Of a stretch of DNA of 64,000 nt, positions 1-10,515 are shown piece after piece. Source of the stretch: Epiperipatus broadwayi (Eukaryota > Onychophora > Udeonychophora > Euonychophora > Peripatidae). The position numbers were made by a program, and so were the translations under genes. The notes beneath the pieces are model-generated. The model was not told the DNA's origin. It ran no database searches and saw nothing but the letters and a program-made list of their open reading frames with translations. Each line of letters starts with the position of its first letter. Positions within the stretch are counted from its first letter, which is position 1. The DNA lies in the NCBI GenBank assembly GCA_028023455.1, contig JAQFVV010006337.1, positions 1,415,001-1,479,000 of the forward strand. The letters run 5' to 3'.

Positions 1-260
1 AAAATAAATAGCAAGCGCTGGACACTCGTTAAGTTTCTTTGAAGTAGTTTGCTCTGTTCAGCAGCCGAGAGTTCTTGGCTGGGAAAAATAACAAGATAAT
101 ATGTATGTATTGCCTTGGGGTTCAGTCAAGGGTATAGATATGAAGTTAAATTTGTATCTGTATTAGCTCTCTGCTTGTATTGTAATGGCGATGGTTAAAT
201 AAATAAACAATCCATTACAGTTGGAAGCTAAGCCAGGATATTTCGGTTAGCAAAACTGTG
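1..260 (+). mobile_element. Possible LTR 3' end or other repeat terminus
   Basis: The first 250 bases have clearly more G+C than what follows. They contain a polyadenylation-like AATAAATAAA near 200-212, soon followed by CAATCCATTACA and then GTTGGAAGC. An LTR ending in CA followed by a primer site would look like this, but the left part lies outside the window and no partner copy is visible here. Family membership is inference; it could also be the 3' end of a transcribed gene. Confidence 0.25.
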
Positions 261-597
261 AGTAAACAAATAAGAAATAAGAATAAGTAAAGTTGTAAAA
301 AATAAATGTATAATAAATAGATAAATGAAAGGAAGAATCAAAGTTGTGAAAAAATAAAGTATAATAAATAAGTCTAAAATATAATTGAAAGTATTAAAGA
401 TTTAAATCAAATCAAGCAACCATCCAAATAACCATTTCCGTTATAATATATATATATATATATGAAAAAATGAGTTCTAAATGTTTATAATCTAATTTAT
501 AAAGTATTCTTAATTTAACATTAAATATTAAATGTCTTATCAAAAAGTTTTAAACTTTGTTTAAACATTCCAATTACATTCAACTGTTAATAACAGC

Positions 598-902
598 ACA
601 CAAGTTAGTGTATAACTCAATGTTTTGAATGGTATTCTTCTTCTCTCTTCTTCAAGTCTTTCTAGCCTGGCTAGTGATAGTACTAGCACAGAAATCAATC
701 CTGGACTTCTAGATTATTGAATATGAATTTTAAGTTAATGCTCTAACCACTGAGTCAGCTCAGTTGATTAGAGGGTTACTTTAAAATTCAATATTCAAGG
801 ATCTAAAAGTCCTGGTGTATTGTAACAGGTCAGGCCAGCAACACCTAAAAACAAGAGGAGAATAATACCACTCAAAACATTGTGTTATATACTAACCTAT
901 AT
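598..902. repeat. Foldback of two head-to-head tRNA-derived SINE-like copies
   Basis: The left half (about 602-750) and right half (about 755-897) are imperfect reverse complements. Both outer ends carry the same GTTAGTGTATAA-type and CAATGTTTTGA-type blocks, and the centre is a small palindrome around CTGAGTCAGCTCAG. Read on the minus strand, the middle contains CAGTGGTTAGAGC, a good match to the tRNA A box, followed by an AGGATTGATTTC stretch at B-box spacing. The outer sequence AACTGTTAATAACAGCACACAAG recurs in part at 46.6 and 55.2 kb, so this is a dispersed family. The arms differ by many substitutions, so the inversion is old. Confidence 0.6.
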
Positions 903-2470
903 CTATTACTAATTGGAAAGTTAAAATAAAGTTTAAAAATAAATTATAATCTATGCCTTCTTCAATATATGATATATTTTTATTATTTAGCATCTCTGCT
1001 TTCTCCCCCCCCCCCTTCTTTGAATTTTTTACTGGAATACAAATTTTAAAAAAAATTAATAACCAAGTTTTTTAATTTATTTATTTACTTATAGGATGAA
1101 ATATTGGAAAGAACAACTTAGGATTAAATTGAATCATGCTTTTTTTTTCTTTATATTTTTCATATTATTAATAAACTGAAGTCATATTTTATTTTTAACA
1201 CTACAAAAATGCCAATAATGTTTCTCTTTTTTGCCTGAAAAACTTACAAAATATTTCTTTCATCATCATTCAGAATAAATGATAAAAAAAAGAAATGGAA
1301 AAATGACTATTAATTGTGTAGTATAACTGCATAATTTTAATTAAAATTCGGCATTAATTTAAGTTCAAAATGAAAACTAAATGCAGCAACTAAATAAAAG
1401 AAACTTTTTATTCAAATCTTATAACCAATCATTAATTATTAATATTAAATGGTGTAACTATAGAAACATAAACAAATCAAAGTCAGAATATTTAATAATT
1501 CATAATAAATAATCAGTGAAAGCTCTACTAGTGTTCACTGTAATTTATTATTCTGGAAGTGAATAATCAAAAAGAAAGTGAAATAATATGCGTTTTATCA
1601 AAAATTGTATATTGATAAAAAAAGAGAGAGAGAGGAAAACATATATAGTATCATGAGTATTAGTTATACTTTTTTCAAATTTCAACTGTTAAAAATATTT
1701 TAATTTTTTGAAGTTTTAATTATACATACACAAATTTATTAAAATATGTATTATTTTAAACTTCAATTAAATATTTCAATATTTTATCATTATAATAATT
1801 TTTTACTGTTGCAATTTAACTTCGAGATAAAACTAAATAATTGGTTCATGGATTAAAAAAATCTCAGATTGGTCAATTGGAAGGAACTGTTGTGCTCAGA
1901 CTTTAATTCTTGATATTGTTGTTTCAGATTTCATGGTAGTTAATTTCATAACTTAAAAAATAATATTAATAACTTTTAATGAAAAATTCTAGGATATATT
2001 ATAACATATCAATCTTAATTTTGGAACTTTTTTATTACTGAAAAAAACAACAACAATTATTCCCGGATGAAATATAATTTTCAACTCCGTATTTTTCAAT
2101 AATTATCTTCAATTCAGCCTATGTACGAGAAAAATGATTTTTTATTCAGTTACTATAGCAATGAAAAGCAATAACAAAAATAATTGGTTTTTATTTGCAA
2201 GTTATACTAACATTGAAATTAGAATATAAAAGCCAAATACATTGCTTAGAAAATAATATAAAGGAAAACTAAAATGTAAAAACAGTATAAATAACTTCAC
2301 TACCCTGCTAACTTAATTCTATTTATAAGAAATGATTATCTTTCTGTAATTGGCTCTAGAAAAAAGTCAATGGGAGTCATAATTTTATAAAAATAATATT
2401 AATGAAATTTAACTGGGATTTCAAAACAATAAACTGATATTTATTTTTTTTAATATTAATTTATATATAT
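903..2470. other. A+T-rich spacer, no gene seen
   Basis: Only short homopolymers stand out: a run of C near 1005-1015, a T run near 1140 and a GA run at 1622-1635. No reading frame or known element was recognised. Confidence 0.6.
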
Positions 2471-2477
2471 TTTTTTC

Positions 2478-2568
2478 CATGTGTCAAAGCATCGGCCGGG
2501 AAGCGAACCTACAAATAGGGAACAACTGCTTGTAAGGCGGCTGTGCTGACCACTCGACCATCAACACT
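2478..2568 (-). repeat. tRNA-like sequence (class II-like), probably pseudogene or SINE head
   Basis: On the minus strand GATGGTCGAGTGGTCAGC fits a D arm/A box and GGTTCGCTTCC a T arm/B box about 45 bases later. The ends AGTGTTG and CGATGCTT can pair as an acceptor stem using G-U pairs, and CCTA-TTTG-TAGG could be a class II variable arm as in Leu or Ser tRNAs. The T stem pairs badly, and the copy is followed on the minus strand by an A-rich tail. I therefore favour a tRNA-derived repeat or pseudogene over a working tRNA. Confidence 0.5.
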
Positions 2569-2570
2569 TG

Positions 2571-3890
2571 ACTAAATATATAATTATATACTGTAACAAT
2601 GATATATGCTAAAATGTGAACTTTCTTTCAATTAATATATCTAAACAAGGATACTTCTGCAAATCTATATAGGTATATATAATTTAACCCCCATACAGAC
2701 CATTCATGTCTGAATCAGGAAAAAAATAAAGACATAATGAGTAAATAAACATTGATTCTTTTTGTAAATTTGTTTTGTTATTGAACTATAAAATGTATTT
2801 ATAGACAAATTATTTTTGAAAATATTAATAACTACAGAATATATAAATAAATTACAATTTAAGATTCTTATATTTCAAAAAATGTGACTACATTCATAAT
2901 TATAATTCCACTTTTATGAGAATTGTTATACATTAAAACAATCAAAACTAATACTTAAAATCAAGTCTATAATGTAAAATGTAAAATCTATGATACAATT
3001 AGTTATCAAATTCAAGAATTCTAATAATAAATTTAACTGAAAAGCAGTAAAGACATGCACAGATATTTAATACTATGTAAATATTCTTATTATCTATATT
3101 TATTCTTATTTTATTTACATAATCCTCTGCATCTTGTCATATGTCATGAACATTTATTTTCATATTGATATAGATATTTAACAATATACTTATTGTTTAT
3201 CAAAATTGCTGATATTCTATATGATGCATAATATATTGAGAAAAACATTACTACTCAAACATGCTCCAATATGTGTAGAATGTCAGATGATATTTTAATC
3301 TTTTATTCTAAAAAATCATTGTTATATCTAATAAAGTCAAAGAAATATTACTTATCTATAATTATTCTATTCCCTCTTAGTTAATAGAAATGCATAACCC
3401 AATAAAATATCTAATGTTAATCTATATATATATATTCATAATATATAACTTATTTTGCCTTGACATATATACTAAAATAAATGGCATATATATATATATA
3501 TTGTTATCAGAATTAATTATTTTGTGTTACTTCTTTAAATACATGTGTATTCTTCCTTTAGTCATATTTAATTAATAAATAACTCTGTGTGAATTTAATC
3601 ATTTCAATATTTATTTAGGCTGTAAATATTATAAAGTCCTTAAACAAACAAACAAACAAAAAAAGAAACAAAATTAATTACAAATTGAGATCTTTACAAG
3701 TTTTTAAATAACTATATTGATTTATAAGCATTATTATTATTTTTACCTTTGATAAAACTATTTGCACACACAGTGATACATATAATATGTAGTGTATATA
3801 TATATATGAAAACATTATTCTTTTCTCTTTTTTTTATATTAAAGTGAAGGATTACCTATTCGAATTCATTAATATATATTAACCTAAATG
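2571..3890. other. A+T-rich spacer, no gene seen
   Basis: Short TA runs (near 3425, 3485 and 3800) and CAAA repeats near 3645 only. Open frames here are low-complexity I/Y/L-rich chance frames. Confidence 0.6.
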
Positions 3891-3892
3891 CC

Positions 3893-4275
3893 TTGCACTT
3901 AGTTTATTATCAGCATTAAACCAAAGTACAAAAATGTTAAGAGTGTCTAGTTGCCTCCCACATTACAAATAAAAACAAAAATTGAAATAAAGCTTCTTAA
4001 TGAAATTTATTGAAATTTATTTCTTTTCTTATATTTAACAATCGATTAATTTTGTTTTAATTTAACAATTAAAACATCTTTGGTACATCATAGGCTTTCT
4101 AAAGCAAAGTATAACAATGTTGCAATGTTAATAGTGTCTCATTGCTTCCCATGTTATAAGTATAAAAAAATTGAAATAAAGCTTCATAATGAAATTTTTT
4201 ATTTTTTTAAATTTAATAATCAATTTATTAATTTTATTTTAATTAAACAATTAACCCATCTTCAATAGATTATAG
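3893..4275. repeat. Degenerate tandem duplication, ~189-bp unit
   Basis: Two adjacent copies share, in the same order, an AAAGTA block, a GTGTCT...TTGC block, TTGAAATAAAGCTTC (3982 and 4171), and a run of TTTAATAAT/CAATT-type sequence. The offset between TTGAAATAAAGCTTC copies is 189 bases. The unit has no recognisable coding content. Confidence 0.65.
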
Positions 4276-4280
4276 GCTCT

Positions 4281-5185
4281 CAAAACTGAACATTTATCAA
4301 AAACACAGGGTGCCATTTTGGTTTACTTGAAAACTCACAAGTACTGATAAATTTTACAATATGGCAGCAGCTATTTTACTATCTCAAAGTGCCGTACAAG
4401 ATAACATTTATTACTAACATTTTTTGGATCATATTGAAAGCACATATCTTTCATTCTTTACTTTATTATTCTTTCCAAATTTTGATATGGTATAAATATT
4501 TCATGTAATAAGAACTTTTCTAAGCATACTTTCATTTGAAATTAAATTTTCTGTCTTCTATTGAACATTGTGGGAAAAACAAATGAACAATGCATGTGCT
4601 AATTCCATCATTCTTTGTTGCTTGACTTCCTTTTTAAAAATGGTATATAACATGTTAAAATCAGACAATATTCTGATTTTTTATTAATATTTTTATTAAT
4701 AAGTTCATTAAGTTTTTTTTCTATTCAGTTTATTAGAATGTATGGAGATGACAAAGGCATAAATTTTTCATCAGTCAGTGTGATTAATAAAATGGATTCA
4801 ACATACTTCAATGATTTTGCAATTTCAAGGTCTTCATCCTGAAAATAATGTAATATACATAAGTATTCAATTTTAGATTTTTTTATTATTTGATTATTAT
4901 TTTAAATTTTTTTATTATTTAATAATTATGTAATTTATTAATGTTTGTATTAGTTTCTCTGTGTAGTATATAAATTATACTTGTATTCAAATATAATGAA
5001 ACTAGTGATTCATGTACAATGTACTGATCCAAGTTTGAAGCATCCTTACTTTATAGACATAATGATTATCAAAAGATTTAATAATTTATTAGTGTGTCTA
5101 TATTTATATTAGTGTGTTTGTACTTGTATATCTATATTTGTATAACAAGTAATGAATTATATATATATATATATTGTAATGGTAT
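4281..5185. other. A+T-rich spacer, no gene seen
   Basis: No coding or repeat family recognised. A TA run at 5158-5176 abuts the LTR-related segment to the right. Confidence 0.5.
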
Positions 5186-5189
5186 ATAT

Positions 5190-7060
5190 AATTCAGAGCC
5201 TCACTTGGATGCGCCATATGTAACGGTATGCCCCCTCTCAACAAGATAAGTTAAGGAGTCGCATCTCACTATAGTCAGATTTAAGGTCTTCATATAGGAT
5301 GCCATGAATGATGTGATTTAATTTTGATATAAAACTATATTTGTTCCCAATAACTAATTTATTATTTTAAAAAAATTATTATATCCAACCACATCAAATC
5401 AATTTTCACCTTAATTAACTTTACCGTTATGCTCAGATTTCGAACTCAGGGAAGTTTAACACTTTACTCTCTTCAGGGGTTCCTATCAATATTTTAAAGT
5501 AATATTAACAACGAATCTCACTAACTCTTTAATTCAAATAAAACAAAATTGAAGACTTCATTTAATATAAAAAACATACTTATTTATTTAACACTTAAAT
5601 AATTTAAATTTTACAATATATATAAAAAAATATTTATATATCTACCTCCTTATATTAAAAATATAAACATTCTCTTTGCTTACGGTAGATATATTTTCTA
5701 AACCTATAACACTACGTGATTTTACAATTTATTTAAAATATAAGTATCCTAATATTTAGACAATTATATTAACGCTAATTTACACTAATTAGATAATACA
5801 AATAATAATCCAATTATTTGTATATAACACCTTCATTTGTTAAAATGATTGTCAGTCAAGTTATATTTATTAATATAAAAATATATACTTCACAACAATG
5901 TTAATCATTTATTTCTTTATCACACATTACATTTATTAGTCTATTTTGATTAGTATAAACAATGTAGTGTCATGTCATGGAAAATAATATGTGGATTCAA
6001 AAATAGTTTAATATCTTACCTCTAAGTTCACATTATCCCGTTCCCAAAATTAACATTTATTAACCGATATTTAAATCTTTATTAATCATAAATAAAAACA
6101 AAAATATTCTAAATTATTAATTCTCTACGATGATAAAAAAAATGAAATTAACTTTTCCTAATTATAATTTTCAAAAATCCCAAATGGCATTTATAAAAGT
6201 TAATGTTCCTCGCGAGAATGAAAATCCTTCGAAGATGCAGTTTTTTGATTCCTTTGTTGTTAAACATTAAAGAGAATAATATTAGAATATCCTAAGTTGA
6301 CATTTAGTTTCCTCTTTATATTCATCTTCTTAATATAAAGTTCCTTCATTAATATTTATAATTCCATTTTGAAGATCTAATTTTTATAACTTTAAGGCAT
6401 TCATAATTCCATTTTGAAGATCTAATTTCTTTATAATTCTAAAGCATTCGGCAACGATGTTATTCCCACATATATATGTTTGATTAGGCAAGTGCATTTT
6501 ATCTATCCCATGATAAATATTTGTGTTCTAGCCACTCTGCATTTTCTTTATAATGAAAAGTACATAAAATTTGAATGAAGTTTTTATAAACATGTTCTTT
6601 TTTTTTTAAGATGCTGTTTAGATTTTAAAACGTAATTCAAACAATTTTTTCTATAAAACACGAAAATATATTTAGATTACTTTTGTTGAACAAGTATAAG
6701 AAACTTCTTTTAATGAGTATTAAATTGTTTAAAATATAAACTTCAACTTACACTGTTATTTGTAATCAAACATAGTAAAAGTTTTTATGAAAATATAGCT
6801 GATAAAAATAGAATCCTTATTCTTCTAATAACAAGAATAGAATTAATATATCATGTCTCGCTCCATCAGCTCGCTGAAGCATACCCATTCTCATTGTTGC
6901 AATAACAATTAGATATTAAAACACTAAGTTAATTTCACTTCCTTTAATTCGATAAACTGTGAACCCAGAGGTCATTTATCACCTTGTCAACAGTCTTTTG
7001 TCAACAACGTCATTTTTCATTTTAAAGAATGAAAAATAGTAACTTTATATATTTATTTTC
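5190..7060 (-). mobile_element. Diverged Ty3/gypsy-type LTR with adjacent primer-site remnant
   Basis: The left part matches the start of the two LTRs at 19.6 and 26.3 kb in order: TGTAACGG, GTCGCATCT, ACTATAGTC, GGTCTTCATATAG, ATGCCATGAATGATG, then a TCGAACTCAG-type block and CTCTCTTCAGG. Further matches (ATCCTTCGAAG, and a GTTGTCAAC...TTTTGTCAA block) continue to about 7.05 kb, so the whole LTR seems present but old. Immediately left, the minus strand reads TGGCGCATCCAAGTGAGGC, resembling a retroelement primer binding site. The element's interior is absent; a TA microsatellite replaces it. A 45-bp internal tandem duplication lies at 6358-6447. Orientation is minus, as for the larger element. 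I infer a related but older family member. Confidence 0.65.
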
Positions 7061-7169
7061 ATAAGTATAATAATAATGTAAATATAATCTATACATATTG
7101 ATTACATAAATGTATGAGTATGTATGAGTATATATATACTCCTACAATATATATATAATAAATTAGGCA

Positions 7170-7960
7170 AGTGCAATATAAATTTTAAGACTAATTATCA
7201 GATGCACAGAAAGGTTGCAGTTGATGAAGCAATCACAAAATTTACTGTTTCATAATATTATGTGAAAAAATAAACACTTCAAACCAATAAAGAAAGATTT
7301 CAAGTGGTGTGTGGTGACAGCCACAATGATTATGTATAGCACATGGAATTGTATGCAGGCAAAGAATAAAATCCTGACTCTTGCCTATGCATTGGTACTC
7401 ATGCTGTGGAGTCAGTAGTTTTGCCAAATCTTGCATAACATTATTTTCAAGTCTATATCTAGCAAATGACTATAAATTATATCTCGGTGGGACAATAAAT
7501 ATAACAAGATAGCATTACTGGTGTGCATAATAATATAAACATCATTGGTGTACATAAAAAATATAAAATGAGATGAAACTCATTTTATCATTGATACAGA
7601 CAATAGCCTACACTTTCTAGTTTTAGATAAACAAGAAGCCAATTATGATGACAAATGCATATCCACCTTTTGCAAATGATTTATTTTGTATCTTTTATTA
7701 GCACAAACCTTTTTCTTATAGACATCTTGAGATCTTTTAACTTTTGGCATATAGCATAAAAATGAAGAATTCTTATGCTGCTACTATTGTAAGTTCTGAA
7801 GTTATGGATTATCTCAGGTAGGAAGTACTATATATGATTTGAATGAGAATTTTGTGAGGAATGCAAAGAAATTATCAATGAAGATGTAATTTTAAACTTA
7901 GTTAATAATAAATTAGAAATTATGAACAAAAAAATAAAGTAATAATCTTTTCAGATATTG
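7170..7960 (+). pseudogene. piggyBac-like transposase remnant, copy 1
   Basis: piggyBac transposases cut and paste DNA at TTAA targets using three catalytic aspartates. Here YQMHRKVAVDEAITKF (about 7190-7240) matches the conserved block around the first catalytic Asp (…VDEAM..F.GR). It is followed, with frameshifts and stops, by KPIKKGFQVVCGDS near 7285-7325 and an H-MELYAGK stretch, the usual continuation of the family. A block near 7395-7440 resembles the segment before the second Asp, but an intact DNxFTS motif is not seen. Downstream sequence (GTTATGGATTATCTCAGGTA near 7800) is shared with the copy at 14.5 kb. Several stops make it non-functional. Family call is from motif recognition; the exact ends and TTAA flanks were not found. 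Confidence 0.72.
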
Positions 7961-8985
7961 AAATTTCTTCTTTTTTCCTTAGTTCTTAATGGTTATCACT
8001 GCTTGTCTTAGCCTTATTTTTTTCCTTAGTCAATGTAAAGCTTTTTGCTCTAACATTATTAAAACTGAAGTTATTGTGAAAATTGGTCTCAAATCAATTT
8101 TTAAAAAATTTAATATGGTGCCAAATCCCTTAAAATAATTCATTAAATAATAAAATGAAGTTATCAATTTAGTAGTGGCAGAAAAAATAACTATGGTTTA
8201 AACAGAACTATGGTTTAAACTAACCTAAAATGGGTAACAGCAAGTAGAGATGATTGTATAGATTCTAAACATGATGCAGATTTAAAAATATCAAAAAGAC
8301 TAGAATGGTAAAACATCAAAAGAACTAGAAAGACCATAATTTAATGATAACAAAATTGCTATTATGATTCTATAGGGGGGAAAAGTTAGTAAAAAAGGGG
8401 GGTATTGCGAAGAATGTTTAATTTAATTATGATGAAAATACAATATGAACAATTTTTTTTATTAATTTTATTTTTTAAATACATGTGGATGAATGAACAC
8501 ACATGCAGAAAATATACATGCAAATATGTTTATTTCCAATTTATTATTATTGTTTTTATTATTATTACTTTAAATTTTGTTTATATTATAATTTCAATTT
8601 ATATATGCATGCTATAAGTGTCTGTGTTATATATATGGATATGTTAACAAATACCATGTCAGCAACAATACACATTCTATTGTAATGAATGCTTAAAAGC
8701 AAAACGTGTGCTAATATATGTGAGAGAGGATTAGAAAAAAATATAGCAATTATCATGAATTTGCTGTATAAAGAAACCAGAAACCAACTTGAAAGAAGAT
8801 TACAATATTCAAATGTAGAAATTATATAGAAAAAGATACAGTAAATTCATTAATAAATGATCTAAAAAAAAATCTGCAATGACAATCTAATATTTTTTTA
8901 ATTTTGCATAGATAAGATTCATAATAAATAACGTATAGACTAAATATCAACTGTAATTACTGTCAAAATATTCATTGAACTATCA
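7961..8985. other. A+T-rich spacer, no gene seen
   Basis: Contains two copies of an AACTATGGTTTAAAC-like unit near 8190-8220 and G runs near 8375 and 8395. Open frames at 8405-8685 are I/Y/F-rich and overlap in two frames, so I do not treat them as genes. Confidence 0.5.
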
Positions 8986-8986
<1 letters not shown>

Positions 8987-9054
<68 letters not shown>

Positions 9055-9066
9055 AAAAAAAAAAAA
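8987..9066. repeat. (TA)n microsatellite followed by A run
   Basis: About 60 bases of uninterrupted TA dinucleotides, then a run of A residues. Confidence 0.95.
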
Positions 9067-10030
9067 TAAAAAACTTTTTAAAAATATAATTTAGTTACAA
9101 AAAATAAAATGTTAGATGTTTATAATAGCAAGTTCTTTATCTTTCATAAATAAAGTTTAAATAAAATCAATTTTCCAATAATTTGACAAAGATTTCAAAA
9201 ACTATTTAAGCACAGAAATTAATATGAGGTATAAGTTTCCAGATAGTAGTTGGTACATCATTGTGAATAAAACTTTAGTAGCATCAAGACTTAAAAAAAA
9301 CATTTAATAAAAAAATGTGGCATAAAAAACAATTAGAAGAATTATAATTATTATAAATTAAGTTTATATAAAAGAATGTGGATAAGAAGATCAATGATAG
9401 TTTTCTTTAGCAAAATATCAATCAGCACTGGAAAAAATAGAACTGAACCAGTGCCAAAATTAAAACTTAATGCATTAGTTAGTGGGGGCAAAAAGTATCA
9501 TTAAGAAGTCAGCATATACATTGGCAATATTTTTGACACCATTTTCTGGTTTGCTAACAATAGATGTGCATTTATTGTTATAAAAAGTCTTGTGCATTCA
9601 TCTACTATGACTAAGACCCAAGATGCAAATATGTTTCTAATGAATTTTGATATTGTTTTCAGTCACAAGCAGATTAGGGTTTTTCTATAGTTGATAACTA
9701 AACAAATTAAACATCTAATAACAGTTAGTAGATGGATATTCAGTTGTTATTATCAAAAAGATCACAAGTTAACTAGAGAGATCAGATAAGTGTCAATATA
9801 TTGACTAAAAATTAAAATTTGATTGTAAAATGATGTGGCCTTCCCATCACTAAAGGAAGTTTACCTTATTTGTGGTACACGTTAATGAGTTATGATTTCT
9901 GTTCTATTTATTGAACCCCCTCACTTCCATAAAAATTTAATGAATTTCATCTTGATGATTTTTTCTAAAATCCACAATGATCTTTAAAGAACTAAACACC
10001 ACATGATCACCATTTTTTATGCTTACACAA
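9067..10030. other. Unassigned, possibly old repeat
   Basis: No family recognised. The part from about 9420 to 9870 is less simple than its neighbours and can be read in short open pieces on the plus strand, but I could not match it to a transposase or polymerase. Confidence 0.35.
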
Positions 10031-10033
10031 GTT

Positions 10034-10515
10034 GTTTACACAGAGGCTAAACTCTCCATATAGTAGTGCCACCAGTACAAACCAGAGTAATCAATGGATG
10101 CAAAAAGATTTGTACATATAATACCTATCTAGTGTCAACTCAACCAATATCCCCAGACTAATTTTCAGCTTGTGGCTTTCATCAGTGAGAAGCCTTGGAT
10201 CTGAGAGCACTATATCTATACAAGCAAATGAGCTTGAATTGAAAACATTATTGTGATTTCATTTTGGATGCAAAGCATTATAGTTAGCTAATAATATAAA
10301 AGATAGCTGCTGGAGAGTTGCATTAGATCCTAGTATCTAGGTGCAGTGCTCTCAGATCCAAGGCTCCTCACTGATGAAAGCCACAAGCTGGAAACTAGTC
10401 TGGGAATATTGGGTGAGTAGCCACTAGATAGGAATTTTATGCACAAACCTTCCATCCACTGATTACTCTGGCTTGCACTATACTGTAGGGAGAATTTAGC
10501 TTTTGTGTAGATCTT
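10034..10515. repeat. Foldback pair of a MITE/SINE-like family
   Basis: Left arm (10034-10212) and right arm (10343-10515) are imperfect inverted copies. Shared blocks in the left arm and inverted in the right are GAGTAATCAATGGATG, CTATCTAGTG, CCCAGACTA, AGCTTGTGGCTTTCATCAGTGA, CCTTGGATCTGAGAGCAC. About 130 bases of A+T-rich sequence lie between. Parts of the same family occur at 15876-15960, 22255-22330 and 51662-51861. No coding capacity; a non-autonomous element is inferred. Confidence 0.75.
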
